A stretch of DNA of 64,000 bases from Fragum whitleyi (Eukaryota; Mollusca; Bivalvia; Cardiida; Cardiidae): assembly GCA_948146395.1 (NCBI GenBank), contig OX411544.1, positions 88,626,132 to 88,690,131 of the forward strand, in the 5' to 3' direction. The notes under the pieces were generated by a model. The model did no database searches. It worked only from the letters and a program-made list of their open reading frames with translations, and was not told the origin of the DNA. The translations under genes and the position numbers were made by a program. Positions 39,701 through 45,560 of this stretch are shown piece by piece. Positions within the stretch are counted from its first letter, which is position 1; each line of letters opens with the position of its first letter.

Positions 39701-39835
39701 CTTACTATCTAATAGTGACTTGACATGGTCCATAATTTCTTTTTTAGCAGTTTTGCTCAGCTGTTTTCCACCATCGCTTGAGCTGGAGGCGCCGTTAACT
39801 TGACCGCCTTTCTTGTTTTTACTTTTCCTACCCAT
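12619..39835 (-). CDS. SETD3: SETD3, actin-histidine N-methyltransferase, 12 coding exons
   Basis: Complete gene assembled by eye by matching translated exons to the known vertebrate SETD3 family. Coding exons: 39835-39706, 31947-31855, 29176-29031, 27582-27510, 25801-25610, 25111-24988, 21394-21280, 20021-19947, 19085-18986, 17998-17846, 13991-13831, 12762-12619. All introns are GT-AG and every phase joins, giving 1506 coding bases (501 residues plus stop). SETD3 uses SAM to methylate actin His73 in the cytoplasm. The predicted protein has a basic Ser-rich N-terminus, a split SET domain (about 90-330) and a C-terminal Rubisco-LSMT-type substrate-binding domain. Asn264, Trp282, Asn286-His287, Ile319 and Tyr321 match human Asn255, Trp273, Asn277-His278, Ile310 and Tyr312 with a constant offset of nine. 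It lacks the ~90-residue C-terminal tail of the 594-residue human protein. A 5' UTR exon probably lies further upstream (AG at about 39850). Confidence 0.95.
13005..13077. repeat. Palindromic foldback element FB3
   Basis: ATGGCTCAGCGTGAAACAGT leads to a CTATAAACAAATAG centre and back to ATGCTGAGCCAT. It lies in SETD3 intron 11. Confidence 0.75.
13831..13991 (-). CDS. SETD3: SETD3 coding exon 11
   Basis: Encodes KVWNYLETRVSLLLKAYDTT within the C-terminal domain, matching VKLWTFLEDRASLLLKTYKTT. Acceptor TTACAG, donor GTAAGC, phase 1 to 0. A MITE begins only 20 bases upstream of the acceptor. Confidence 0.94.
14012..14242 (-). mobile_element. piggyBac-type MITE (family PB) next to exon 11
   Basis: Starts TTAACCCTTTGCTGTTTAAT and ends near a diverged inverted copy, TTTTACAAAATTTTGG on the other strand. 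The centre is a perfect hairpin, AGAAGAAATTGCTTCT with its complement. Other copies are at 30708 and 60741, with a deleted copy at 60178. TTAA targets and CCC-starting ends fit piggyBac. Confidence 0.75.
14520..15557. repeat. Tandem array of ~145-bp units
   Basis: About eight diverged units, each with AAGTTTCATGAAGATTGG, then GTGGCCTCTAGAG, then TTGATATGGCATGGATCC. Unit starts are at about 14521, 14660, 14801, 14949, 15097, 15239, 15397 and 15541. A poly-C run at 15331-15348 lengthens one unit. Confidence 0.85.
15558..17444. mobile_element. hAT-like element with TTCCCTGAC-repeat ends
   Basis: The right end on the other strand is CAGGGTTCCCACGCATCAGG; the left end is TGATGGTTCCCACG. Both sides continue with repeated TTCCCTGACTTTTCCCTGAC phrases. 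Flanking octamers AGATTGGA and AGACTAGA agree at 6 of 8 bases, so the TSD is weak. No transposase frame is seen. It interrupts element R1a. Confidence 0.6.
16545..16665 (+). repeat. SINE body fragment, family S2
   Basis: CAAGTACTGGTGAATTTTCC and the following AGGAAGCTGAATCGAGAGG match the body of the SINE at 20152-20345. No tRNA-like head is present. Confidence 0.6.
17846..17998 (-). CDS. SETD3: SETD3 coding exon 10
   Basis: Encodes ISKGDSLFNLKSDILTKCGL, then LLIFLRIFSMDE, the start of the Rubisco-LSMT-type C-terminal domain. Acceptor CTAG, donor GTAAAA, phase 1 to 1. Confidence 0.93.
18501..18705 (+). mobile_element. SINE family S1, copy b (5' truncated)
   Basis: Starts ATGGCGGCACTCATTCTTTC and shares the GATAGCAGCTGGAGGCTAG body and ATTCAAACAA tail with the other S1 copies. 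The tRNA-like head is missing. Confidence 0.7.
18715..18850 (+). mobile_element. SINE family S1, copy c (partial)
   Basis: GAAGTACCAGGAATACATTA, TAGGTGCTCCAGCCGC and a final ATTCAATCCATCAATC match the 3' half of S1. Confidence 0.6.
18886..18959. repeat. Palindromic foldback element FB4
   Basis: GTGCAAAACAGTTGTAACTG and CCTATA form the left arm, the mirror arm follows after AAT. It lies in SETD3 intron 9, 27 bases downstream of exon 9 in the direction of transcription. Confidence 0.75.
18986..19085 (-). CDS. SETD3: SETD3 coding exon 9, SET domain end
   Basis: Encodes IFIFYGARSNGELLVNNGFV then YPDNAHDRLAVKL. It carries Ile319 and Tyr321 (human Ile310 and Tyr312) of the substrate pocket. Acceptor TACAG, donor GTAAGA, phase 0 to 1. 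Confidence 0.95.
19599..19746. repeat. Palindromic MITE, family PM, copy 1
   Basis: Begins TTAAGGTAGTGGACCTGTAA and ends with the inverse CCACTACCTTAA; the two halves pair along nearly their whole length around TTTTCATTAGAAAA. Copies 2 and 3 are at 27211 and 59738. TTAA edges suggest a TTAA target. Confidence 0.75.
19947..20021 (-). CDS. SETD3: SETD3 coding exon 8, small
   Basis: A 75-base exon encoding ITTDFNLEKSCSECYALQNY then QQNDQ, matching ITTGYNLEDDRCECVALQDF. Acceptor GACAG, donor GTTTGT, phase 0 to 0. Confidence 0.93.
20152..20345 (+). mobile_element. tRNA-derived SINE, family S2
   Basis: A tRNA-like head (AGGTAGAGCATTGGCCTC, with B-box-like AGAGTTTGATTCCC) is followed by a body containing GTACTGGTGAATTTTCCAGG. 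The body recurs at 16545. It lies in SETD3 intron 7. Confidence 0.65.
20455..20512. repeat. Short perfect hairpin
   Basis: AGAAGGGAGCTTATATG and its exact complement are separated by one base, inside GAATTGAC and ATTCAATTC flanks. Confidence 0.7.
20940..21010. repeat. Palindromic foldback element FB5
   Basis: GATGGCTCTGCACAAAACAG then TTGTAACTGCCTATA, with the inverse arm after a short TGTT centre. SETD3 intron 7. Confidence 0.75.
21280..21394 (-). CDS. SETD3: SETD3 coding exon 7, catalytic core
   Basis: Encodes WAVSTVMTRQNQIPTEDGSK then ALIPLWDMCNHSNGL. It holds Asn264 (human Asn255), Trp282 (human Trp273) and the SAM-binding Asn-His pair. Donor GTGGGT, phase 2 to 0. Confidence 0.96.
21417..22060 (+). 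repeat. Interspersed repeat, copy b, carrying an inserted R3 element
   Basis: Homologous to 9701-10045 on both sides of 21479-21777. The flanks read ...AAACACATAAC and ...GGCTGTCCCAAGTTTTTA, against ATAAAAACAAGCTGCACCAA in the copy without the insertion. Confidence 0.65.
21479..21777 (+). mobile_element. Hairpin-ended element, family R3, copy b
   Basis: CAAGAGCACCGCCTACAGGT at the 5' end, an inner GACAACGACGACGACAATG stretch, and a 3' end TTTTCTCCGAAAACAGCCCA then GCTGAAAA. The uninterrupted paralogue at 9701-10045 fixes its borders to within a few bases, and no target duplication is evident. Confidence 0.65.
22399..23216 (+). mobile_element. Hairpin-ended element, family R1, copy b
   Basis: AACAAGAGGACCAAGATGGT starts the element (GGACCAAGATGGTCC hairpin). 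The end is a TGAGCACTTCGTGCT hairpin followed by GAGCTAAAAA. Interior units share TGATATGAACAAACTTGG and AGATGATGCTACATAC. It lies in SETD3 intron 6. Confidence 0.7.
24301..24466. repeat. Palindromic MITE-like element
   Basis: ATAATTTCATTTTAACGTTG and TGTCCGTGAATA are matched in inverse at the right by TATTCCTGGACATATGAA and AATGGAATTAT. The arms pair along ~75 bases around the centre near 24384. Confidence 0.6.
24988..25111 (-). CDS. SETD3: SETD3 coding exon 6
   Basis: Encodes YRNIARQYAYFYRLFHTD then FPLKEYFTYEDYR. Acceptor TTTCCAG, donor GTAAAT, phase 1 to 2. Confidence 0.95.
25610..25801 (-). CDS. SETD3: SETD3 coding exon 5
   Basis: Encodes PYMAEDKILQVMPSVVLALH, then LLCEKRSPDSKWLPYIDVLP and TPLYFTPDDLKQL. 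This is a close match to the ILQAMGNIALAFHLLCE region. Acceptor CTACAG, donor GTGAGT, phase 1 to 1. Confidence 0.95.
26029..26447 (+). mobile_element. Hairpin-ended element, family R1, copy c
   Basis: Starts AAACAAGAAGGCAAGAATGG and ends CTCACCTTGAGCATGTTGTG then CCCAGGTGAGCTAAAAA. Diverged from copies a and b. Confidence 0.6.
27211..27373. repeat. Palindromic MITE, family PM, copy 2
   Basis: TTAGGCAGTGAACCCTTAAT to GGGTTCCACTACCTTA, with a TAATGATTTTCATTA centre. SETD3 intron 4. Confidence 0.7.
27510..27582 (-). CDS. SETD3: SETD3 coding exon 4, small
   Basis: A 73-base exon encoding EGEMFLSIPRDIMMTTVSAK then STAL, matching LFLWVPRKLLMTVESAK. It is too short to stand out as an open frame. 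Acceptor TTTCAG, donor GTAGAT, phase 0 to 1. Confidence 0.92.
28446..28515. repeat. Palindromic foldback, second subfamily (FB7)
   Basis: GGTCAGTGTAACACTATTTT and AAGTGCCTATA form one arm, with a nearly perfect inverse arm. It shares the CTGCCTATA/GTGCCTATA core with the FB1 subfamily. SETD3 intron 3. Confidence 0.75.
29031..29176 (-). CDS. SETD3: SETD3 coding exon 3, SET domain start
   Basis: Encodes TKFVEWLKGHSVDTSC and then GFGYGLKASKDLK, equal to the GFGLRATRDIK region that begins the SET domain. Acceptor CAG, donor GTACC, phase 1 to 0. Confidence 0.93.
30505..30609 (+). repeat. 3' end of an R1 element
   Basis: GACGACGGACGACGCACGAC-type repeats lead to a TGAGCACTTCGTGCTCA hairpin and GGTGAGCTAAAAA. 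Only the 3' portion is clear. Confidence 0.65.
30708..30936 (+). mobile_element. piggyBac-type MITE (family PB), copy 2
   Basis: TTAACCCTTTCCTGTTTTAC at the left, AAACAGCAAAGGGTTAA at the right, and an AAGAAATTGCTT hairpin inside. TTAA flanks both sides. An isolated related end lies at 30626-30655 (TTTAACTCTTTGCTGTTTAA). SETD3 intron 2. Confidence 0.8.
30984..31118. repeat. MITE with ~27-bp terminal inverted repeats
   Basis: TGCCCTGCATTCAGGATCAC with AAAACAG at the left and its inverse ending CTGAATGCAGGGCA at the right. 135 bp, no coding capacity. Confidence 0.75.
31591..31666. repeat. Palindromic foldback, second subfamily (FB8)
   Basis: GGGATCAGAGCAACACTATA to TAGTGTTGCACTGACCCC; arms diverged from each other. 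A more decayed relative lies at 32004-32092. Confidence 0.65.
31855..31947 (-). CDS. SETD3: SETD3 coding exon 2
   Basis: Encodes KEFEDYLEIRELVEKIVSLQ, matching the EEYVQIRTLVEKI region of vertebrate SETD3. Acceptor CAG at 31950-31948, donor GTAAGG, phase 1 to 1. The intron before it carries the LTR retrotransposon. Confidence 0.93.
32383..32924 (+). repeat. 5' LTR
   Basis: Begins TGTTATGTATAAGC, ends GGCACGTAACA, with TG/CA termini. TATATAAA at 32579-32586 can serve as TATA box and AATAAA at 32859-32864 as poly(A) signal. Confidence 0.93.
32928..32945 (+). other. Primer binding site, tRNA-Pro type
   Basis: TGGGGGCTCGTCTCGAGA starts three bases after the LTR. The first 12 bases agree with the well-known tRNA-Pro primer site used by many LTR elements; the rest depends on the host tRNA. 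Confidence 0.75.
33125..37942 (+). CDS. gag-pol: Gmr1-like Gag-Pol polyprotein, 1605 aa
   Basis: The start is the ATG at 33125 (ACCATGT context); the frame is open further upstream but runs into the LTR. Domains: a SAP-like N-terminus (about 20-70), a Glu/Arg coiled coil (about 80-185), a capsid with a SCAN-like C-terminal part (about 265-360: PEAYRQQFRSCRKESGQ, LRQLILIEQFKNCI), a CCHC zinc knuckle (C411, C414, H419, C424), protease DTGAS (497), an integrase HHCC finger (H750, H757, CHTC) and a DDE core (D821, D880, E916, spacing 35). A GPY module follows, then RT with YIDD (1339-1342) and RNase H with D1488, ending PDALSRV. No gag/pol frameshift or stop is present, so one polyprotein is expected. 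All catalytic residues looked for are present. Confidence 0.95.
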   Translation: MSFDLEKFTHEPSVELLNLGKKPDLLNLAKHYELKEVKFSLRKHEIKNILVQYFVDEDILDEKALSLIVDVPSVSSSRDLELLKLQQREKELEIEREREERKFQEKQLEIEIERERAQREIEEKERERQFQREKEEREREREREKEEREREEREIEREREREERAFQLRLKELEIQDRANQPRDMYNDHFDVTKHFRLVPQFQENEVDTYFEHFEKVANNLKWPKEQWTLLLQSVLVGKARNIYSQLRTEQSNDYDTVKELILKGYELVPEAYRQQFRSCRKESGQTHVEFARNEEKLFDRWCYSKKIDQNYDNLRQLILIEQFKNCIQSDIKSHLDEKTVETIHEAARLADDYYLTHKNSFVNKAKPASSHPQNKSMSGDSSSMSSQSNSPKPKSTGETNVQNPLSRVHCTFCKKPGHLISECFRLKRKKELSAAKPTGLTSLQPKSQPSFELNSIVKAEPNSDSCMEIFEPFILDGFVSLSGDMCPPTPIKILRDTGASQSLILADVLPFSEKTSSGTSVLIQGVECGVINVPLHKVNLSSDLVTGSVVVGVKHSLPFKGVHLLLGNDLAGDKVVVNPLVTDTPNVGQTDDPILQEIPDLYPSCAVTRGMAKKASLKNSNDIDLTDTFVGQYFNDEIKKSFNLSLPDTQTDSSKFCQSSPRSNDQGHETHSKSKLIQEQQNDPEISKLIDRALPEKEMSQNPVCYYKKNGILMRKWRPFDVPADDDWAVHHQIVVPKSYRHEILSIAHESPMSGHLGVNKTYHKIMTHFFWPGLKSDVSKYCKSCHTCQMVGKPNQVIPKARLQPIPAFDEPFSRIIIDCVGPLPKTKSGSEYLLTIMCASTRFPEAIPLRNIKAKSIIKALVKFFTFVGLPKSVQSDQGSNFMSGIFQQVMHELGIKQYRSSAYHPESQGALERFHQTLKNMIRSYCFDTEKNWDEGIHLLLFAVRESVQESLGFSPFELVFGHSVRGPLTLLKEKFLADDEKPLNLLQYVSDFRNKLSRACEVARSNLKSSQSKMKARYDKHSVDRKFEPGDKVLALLPIPGRPLQARYYGPYTIDKKTSDFNYIINTHGRRKNKQMCHVNMLKKYFDRDSSISKPVTVVNTVPQESNVIESEVNSDFSEKSVPGPPKLENSEILKNLDDKLSHLEPSQREELKQLINEYEHLFPDIPTRTDKIYHDVIVEDSKPIKQHPYRMNPVKQKALQDEVNYLLENDFIEPSQSNYSSPCILVPKPNGTYRMCTDYRKVNSVTKTDSFPIPRIDDCIDKVGNSKYVTKFDLLKGFWQVPLTDRAKEVSAFATPTGLYQYKVMPFGMKNSPATFQRLVNMVIAGLDGCDAYIDDVIIYTDTWSDHLQRIKQFFDRLSEAKLTVNLGKTEFCHATVTFLGHFVGQGQVKPLESKVNAISEFPVPATKKQLMRFLGMAGYYRKFCKNFSIIAEPLTNLLKKNVKFKWNDNCQVAFDRLKAILKSTPVLLAPDFDKCFKLAVDASDVGIGAVLLQEDNDGIDHPVCYFSKKLNKHQKNYSTIEKECLALILAIQHFEVYLTSATSPIVVFSDHNPLSFLHKLKSKNQRLLRWSLSLQEFDLDVRHIKGKDNIIPDALSRV
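38208..38218 (+). other. Polypurine tract
   Basis: AAGGGGGAAAG lies directly before the 3' LTR and is the expected plus-strand primer site. Confidence 0.85.
38219..38760 (+). repeat. 3' LTR
   Basis: Same length (542) as the 5' LTR and no difference found by reading the two side by side. Followed by TAAT. Confidence 0.93.
38765..39548. other. SETD3 intron 1, no recognisable feature
   Basis: AT-rich intron sequence between the retrotransposon and a foldback element. Confidence 0.5.
39549..39620. repeat. Palindromic foldback element FB6
   Basis: GATGACTGCGCGAAACAGTT and GTAACTCCCTAT with inverse arm ending CGCGCTGAGCCATC. It lies 86 bases downstream of exon 1 in the direction of transcription. 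Confidence 0.75.
39706..39835 (-). CDS. SETD3: SETD3 coding exon 1
   Basis: Starts at the ATG and encodes MGRKSKNKKGG, a Ser-rich stretch, then KEIMDHVKSLLD. The donor is GTAAG at 39705 and the exon ends in phase 1. AG acceptors lie just upstream of the ATG (about 39841 and 39850), which implies an upstream non-coding exon. Confidence 0.9.
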
Positions 39836-39923
39836 TACTGTAATGAACTGAAATATAAACATAGTCTAGATAAAGAGAGGATAATGCAACAGATTTATCA
39901 TTTATTTCTTATTTGAGTTTGAT

Positions 39924-40135
39924 TGTTTGAATGGATTTTTATGCCGCTTTTAAGATTATTTAAGTCATGAAGCCGCTGGAGCACCTAACAAGGGATTCCT
40001 GGTATTTCTTACACTAGTACTACCATCACATCCTTTCCTAGCCTCCAGCTGCTATCTCACATAGGTCTATGATTATCAACCCATTGGTGGTAGACAAATA
40101 GTTGGATAGGATGTTCCGCCATGGTCAATCAAACC
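39924..40135 (-). mobile_element. SINE family S1, copy d
   Basis: Minus-strand copy with ATAGCAGCTGGAGGCTAG, CCAGGAATCCCTTGTTAGGT and AAAAATCCATTCAAACAATC tail. Head incomplete. Confidence 0.65.
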
Positions 40136-40548
40136 ATTTCTTATTTGAGGCTCATTGCTGTGTGCAGAGCTACAGATTAGGGGTTACATGTATTTTGGAT
40201 TTCAAATGAAATTATTTTAATAATATTTGCAGAAATACTAAATTGTGGATACTTATTTGAATTGTCTTGCCAAGTCAATTCAAATAAGTACTCACAACAT
40301 AGAGATTTTAATGAGAAATAAAGATTTTAGACAAAAATACACTCTCTTTTCTGTTCCTCTGTAATTCCAGCAATATCATGTGTGCGTGATTGAGAGACAC
40401 AAACTTCACTGGGTAGCCACACCGTGCATTAGGAATATTCTCCTAATGTTAAACCTTGTCATGCTGAATAAATTTTGGCTATAAAATTTCATCAAAATCA
40501 AAGGGCAAAAAGCACCGAAAGTCCCAACTGTATGTCAATTTTTAAATT

Positions 40549-41769
40549 AACTAGAAAGCCATGAATGGCTTGAGTCGCTCCACAGGCTTGAAATTCTTGT
40601 AAAAGCAAATAAATGTTTTGACTAGATTTTTAGATATTTGAGGTTCTACTGCTGTTGAAATGATTTTCAAAGTTTCAACTATATAACAGATAGAGAAATG
40701 ACCTCCACTCTTAAAAGACATATTTTTCACCAAATCAAAATAATTTTAGCTGCATGATAATGGGTCACCCAAAGATCATACCAAAAATGTTTGATTCATA
40801 TCCATCAGTTACATTCTGAGAAAATGATTTTCAAAGTTTCCACAATATAACACAAAGAGAATTGACCTCCGCCCATAAAATGCATATTTTCCATCCGATC
40901 ACAATGATTTTTTGCAGACTGACAAAGGGTCACTCAAGGATCATTCCAGTGAAATTTGGTTGATATCCATCAGTTACATTCCGATAAAATGATTTTCAAA
41001 GTTTCCACTATATTTTACTTATTGAGAATTGACCTCTGCCCATAGAATACATATTTTTCATCCAATCAAAACAATTTTTGGTACACTGATAAAGGATCAC
41101 TCAATGATCATTCCATTGAAATTTGGTTGATATCCATCTATTATATTCTGAGAAAATGATTTTCAAAGTTTCCACAATATAACACATAGAGAATTGACCT
41201 CCGCCCATAAAATGCATATTTTCCATCCGATCACAATGATTTTTTGCAGACTGACAAAGGGTCACTCAAGGATCATTCCAGTGAAATTTGGTTGATATCC
41301 ATCAGTTACATTCTGAGAAAATGATTTTCAAAGTTTCCACTATATTACATATAGAGAATTGACCTCTGCCCATAAAATGCATATTTTCCATCCGATCACA
41401 ATGATTTTTTGTAGACTGATAAAGGGTCACCCAAGGAGCATTCATGTAAAATTTAATTGGTATCCATTGATAAGAATCTGAGAAAACTCACATATTACCA
41501 AATTTGGAAATTAGCCACGCCCATTAAATCCATGTTTTTCATTGGATCAAAATTTCTTGAACAACTTTGAAAGAGGGTCACCCAAAGATCATTTCTGTGA
41601 AGTTTGGTTGAAATTCATCCAGTAGTTTCTGAGGAGAAGATTTTTAAAGAAAAAGTTTACGACCGGACGCACGCACGGACGGACGGACGGACGGACGGAC
41701 GGACGACCGCACGACGGACACAATGCCATGACAATAGCCCCAGTGGCTTTCAGCCAGTGGAGCTAAAAA
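40549..41769 (+). mobile_element. Hairpin-ended tandem-repeat element R2a
   Basis: Starts CTAGAAAGCCATGAATGGCT (hairpin), carries about five ~166-bp units with GAAATTTGGTTGATATCCAT and AAAATGATTTTCAAAGTTTC, then an ACGG-rich stretch. It ends with the CCAGTGGCTTTCAGCCAGTG hairpin and GAGCTAAAAA. A second copy is at 45561. Confidence 0.7.
41674..41707 (+). repeat. (ACGG)n microsatellite
   Basis: About seven ACGG units inside element R2a. Confidence 0.85.
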
Positions 41770-42699
41770 CTAAATCTATTGACCATTCTGGTTTGAAAGT
41801 AAGAAACAGGTGATGTAGACTAACATCAGACTGCACATAATATGTGCAGGCTGATGTTTGTCTATAGCTCCAGCTAGAGCAGGAATATTCCGGGTTCAGT
41901 ATGACAAGGGTTAAGAGTTACTTAGAGTCTGTAGCTACAAAAAAGTCTACCTGCCTAAAATCATCAATACCTAGCTATTCATTTCAGACAGGAAGATTCA
42001 TTTATACTTCACCAAATGGGGCCCTTTTTGATGACACAACAGACCATGCTATTAGCCAGATCAGAATTAAACCCAAGAGTCTGGAAGAGCATGTTCTCGT
42101 GGTCATTCATGTGATGTTAGGTTTAATTCTGCCCAGTAGTTTCAAAGAAGAATTTATTTCTTTATTTTACCATATGGGGCCCTATTTTGGGGTGTAGGAC
42201 AAAAGCCCCCTGGGACAAAAGCCCCCTAGGACAAAAGCCCCCTGGACAAAAGCCCCTTGGGACAAAAGCCCCCTAGGATAAAAGCCCCCTAGGACAAAAG
42301 TCCCACAATATAATAAATACTGGTATATAAATTTCCATTTCTTTAACTTTAAACTGAATAATTTCAATAAAATGAATCCTTTTTTGTTTGTTTGTTTGTT
42401 TTGCCATTACAAAAGGTGATTTTTTATAATTCTTAGCAATAAAAACCATCATTTGAGTCCTCTTCCTAACAACTCATAATCAGTTTTGTTTGAATTCCAT
42501 TATAAGAAAATTTATATTCTAGCAAGCAAAGAAATGTACATTGAAAAGGAGAACCCTAATTCCTTTATTGATGTATTTTTCTTTTATTCACACGTTTTAT
42601 ATTCTTGACATCATTGAAACATAATCCTTATTTTTTATTGACTTATTTCACACCTTCGAGAGCACAAGTATAACTATACATGTAGTTTACCATAATTAT

Positions 42700-44413
42700 T
42701 TCTACAAAACAAAATAGAGAGTGGTCTTACATTGAATGACATAACATTAATTCTACTTCTATTTGCCGACGACATGGTCATTTTAGGATCGTCCCCGGAA
42801 GATTTACAAAATTCACTCGATAATCTAAACAGTTATTGTAATACATGGAGCCTTTCGGTTAATATAGAGAAAACGAAAATAATGGTTTTCCGCAAACGAG
42901 GTAAATTAGAGCTAAACGAGTCTTGGACCTATAATGGCCAATCCATCGAAATTGTTGACGATTTTAATTACCTAGGTGTAGTATTTGGCTGTTTTGGATC
43001 TTTTGCATCAAATCAACAATACGTAAGTGGCAAAGCTCTTAAAGCAATGAACGTGCTGAACAACCACCTTCGTAAATTCTCTTTACCCCCGAAGGAATGT
43101 TTACATCTTTTCGACACTTTTGTTAGCTCAATACTAAGTTATGGTAGCCAAATATGGGGTCTAAATAAATCAAAACCGATCGAAAGAATCCATTTAAAAT
43201 TTTTGAAATGTTTACTACGAGTTAAAAGCACTACGAGCAATGCTGGTGTCTATCTTGAATTAGGTCGGTATCCTTTGTACATAAATAGATTCGTTCTAGC
43301 CTTAAAGTACTGGTTTAAGTTACTCTCTGTTGACAATATCATATTGAGAACTATATATGTTTCACTTCTAAATGACCTTGGGAAACACAAAAATTGGCTT
43401 ACAGCTCTTAAAGAAATTCTAGCTGAAAATGGTTTTCAATACGTTTGGTCGAACCCTTGGTCTGTGAACCAAAAAACCTTTGTGCAAGAATTTAAACAGA
43501 GGCTAGTAGATAATTTCATTCAATCATTGTACTCAGACCTAAGTTCTAATAGAATTTTAACATTTTACAAATATATTAAACCGACATTTGAATATTCGCC
43601 ATATTTAAGTATTATTCATAATCCTAATTTGAGATCTTTTATAACAAAAATTAGACTTTCATCTCATTCTCTTCGTATAGAAACAGGACGATATGGAAAC
43701 GACAGAGTTGACAGATCTCTTCGGATTTGTACTTTTTGCAATTCGCAAGAAATAGAGGACGAATTCCATTTTGTATTATCATGTAATAAGTACACAGATT
43801 TGCGAAAAAGATTCTTAAAAAAGTACTACTATTCTAGGCCCAATATGGTAAAATTCACTGATCTACTTCAAAGTGGGAATAAGAATATAATACTGAATTT
43901 ATCCTATTACTTGCGTGAGGCTTTTGCACGAAGAATTTCTTTAAAAAATCAAGACCAATTTAACTAAGTAAAAATAATTACCAAAGTTAGGCAAATAAGT
44001 ATATTGTACTTTAAAATGTTTTAATACCATTAAAATGTATACATAGAAACTCTAACAGTGAGATAGGAATTCGGTGCATATTACCATAAAAAACGAATTC
44101 TCCAATACTAACTTCCTTCCTCGAACTAACTTTAATTCAACTAACCTTTAAATTTGTTTTATGGAAATGAAGATCATTGCCTGGCGGCCAGAGTATCGTA
44201 TCTACAGTTTAAATAGACTGTAGCTGCGCGGTTCTGACCACCAAGCAAATGATTCATATTGCTATTCTGTTCGTGAGAGTGCAAAATTGTAAGAGCTTGT
44301 GTGTAGCGAGAGTGTGCACACGTGACAAACTTATCATTATGTTAAATGTATTATCTATTTTGTATGACGAAAAACTTTTGTAGTTTAAGTCAATAAAATT
44401 TCTTCTTCTTCTT
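42700..44413 (+). mobile_element. 5'-truncated LINE with (TTC)n tail
   Basis: Flanked by CATAATTAT at 42691-42699 and 44414-44422, a 9-bp target duplication. It begins inside the RT domain, has a ~430-base 3' UTR with AATAAA near 44391, and ends in (TTC)n. It is inserted within the phrase-repeat element. Confidence 0.88.
42714..43967 (+). pseudogene. LINE reverse transcriptase C-terminal part with zinc knuckle
   Basis: A 417-codon frame that starts just before the catalytic LLLFADDMVILG. It continues through the thumb region (YLGVVFGCFG, SYGSQIWGLNKS) to a C-terminal CTFC...HFVLSC zinc motif near residues 344-364, then stops. The N-terminal endonuclease and most of the RT are missing because of 5' truncation, so no active enzyme is expected. 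No stop or shift interrupts the remaining frame. The zinc motif sets it apart from the LINE at 3626; the clade was not assigned. Confidence 0.85.
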
Positions 44414-44883
44414 CATAATTATGGAAGGTGTTGACAAAATTGATTATGAAAACATTATTTTTTGTTTTTTCCCACCTGTCATGCCTTTTTTTATTGATAA
44501 TTATTTTTTATAACAAGTCGATAATGAAATATCAAACCAAATGAAAGATATATAAGTTATCTTTTCACAGATATTTAGACACAAGGGATTACTTTATCCC
44601 CCCCCCCACCTAAAATGTCTATTTTCATTCCATTTAAAAAGACTAAAATATTAATTTCTATAAAGAACTAACAAATTAATATTCACAAATTCATAAAAAA
44701 TTCATAACTTTTTAAGACTTTTTTCAAAAATTCACAAAATACACATTTTTTAATAACCATGGGGCTTTTGTCCACTTTTCAGTTAAGGGCATGGGGCTTT
44801 TGTCCCATGGGGCTTTTGTCCATGGGGCTTTTGTCCCAGGGGGCTTTTGTCCAAGGGGGCTTTTGTCCGTACCCCCTATTTTG

Positions 44884-45560
44884 ATGAGTAAGTAAGAAAG
44901 TAAATAATTTATTATAGTGACATGTGTAAACATTTGAACATATAAAAACAAACATTGATAGCAAATAAAACACCAGACCAAATGGGCCTATATGTCATCT
45001 TTTCAATGTACTATCTAAGAAAAATGATGAAGCTGAAGTGCCAATGTTAAAGCTGCTCTTTCACAGTTTTTCATAAAAAATACAAAAATTGTTCTTAGAT
45101 TTGGAAGTGTATGTATCTTTAGACGATTAAGAATGGCAAAAGGGCATTGGTACTAAAAACAAAATATTTCAATAATTTTGTAACTTATTTTTTCGAAGCA
45201 TAAAGATAAGAAAGGGAGCCAGTCTATTTAATATGAGTTTATAAATTACAAAATTGTTACTTTCTGTGAATAATCCTTCATTTTTGCTTGTATTGATATG
45301 AAATCTCAAGCTTTTAGATACTTTTACCTTAATCTTTCATTTAATAAGACCATTATGCAGAATGCACATGCATAAATACTTGGCTTGAAATTGAAGAATA
45401 TCCTTTTAAACATTATTAGTTGTTATATTTTTCAGAATGAATTTCGGTAATTTCAAGAATATCGGACTTCCTATCAATGTATTACCAGATTGAATCTTAT
45501 CATTATAAAGGCTTCAACATGATGAGGTTGTTATTTCTGATTGATTTTACGAAAATTTTC
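44884..45560. other. No recognisable feature
   Basis: AT-rich sequence between two transposons. Confidence 0.45.

Larger units (their letters stand above)
40449..41914 (+). mobile_element. TTAA-flanked MITE (family PB2), split by an R2 element
   Basis: Left TTAAACCTTGTCATGCTGAA, right TTCAGTATGACAAGGGTTAA. The same MITE is found whole at 60998-61246. Here 40549-41769 is a foreign insert between its two halves. Confidence 0.7.
42189..44875. mobile_element. DNA-transposon-like element with GGACAAAAGCCCCC-repeat TIRs, 8-bp TSD
   Basis: The left end is GGGGTGTAGGACAAAAGCCC followed by six to seven GGACAAAAGCCCCCT copies (42196-42305). The right end (44755-44875) carries six copies in inverse orientation, ending GTCCGTACCCC. 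CTATTTTG occurs at 42182-42189 and 44876-44883, with border ambiguity of one to two bases. The inner sequence is non-coding except for a LINE inserted at 42700-44413. Confidence 0.75.

Noticed and set aside
42190..42305. CRISPR-like array of AAAAGCCCCC repeats
   Set aside because: Units are short and degenerate with no constant-length spacers, an inverted partner array lies at 44755, and the DNA is animal.
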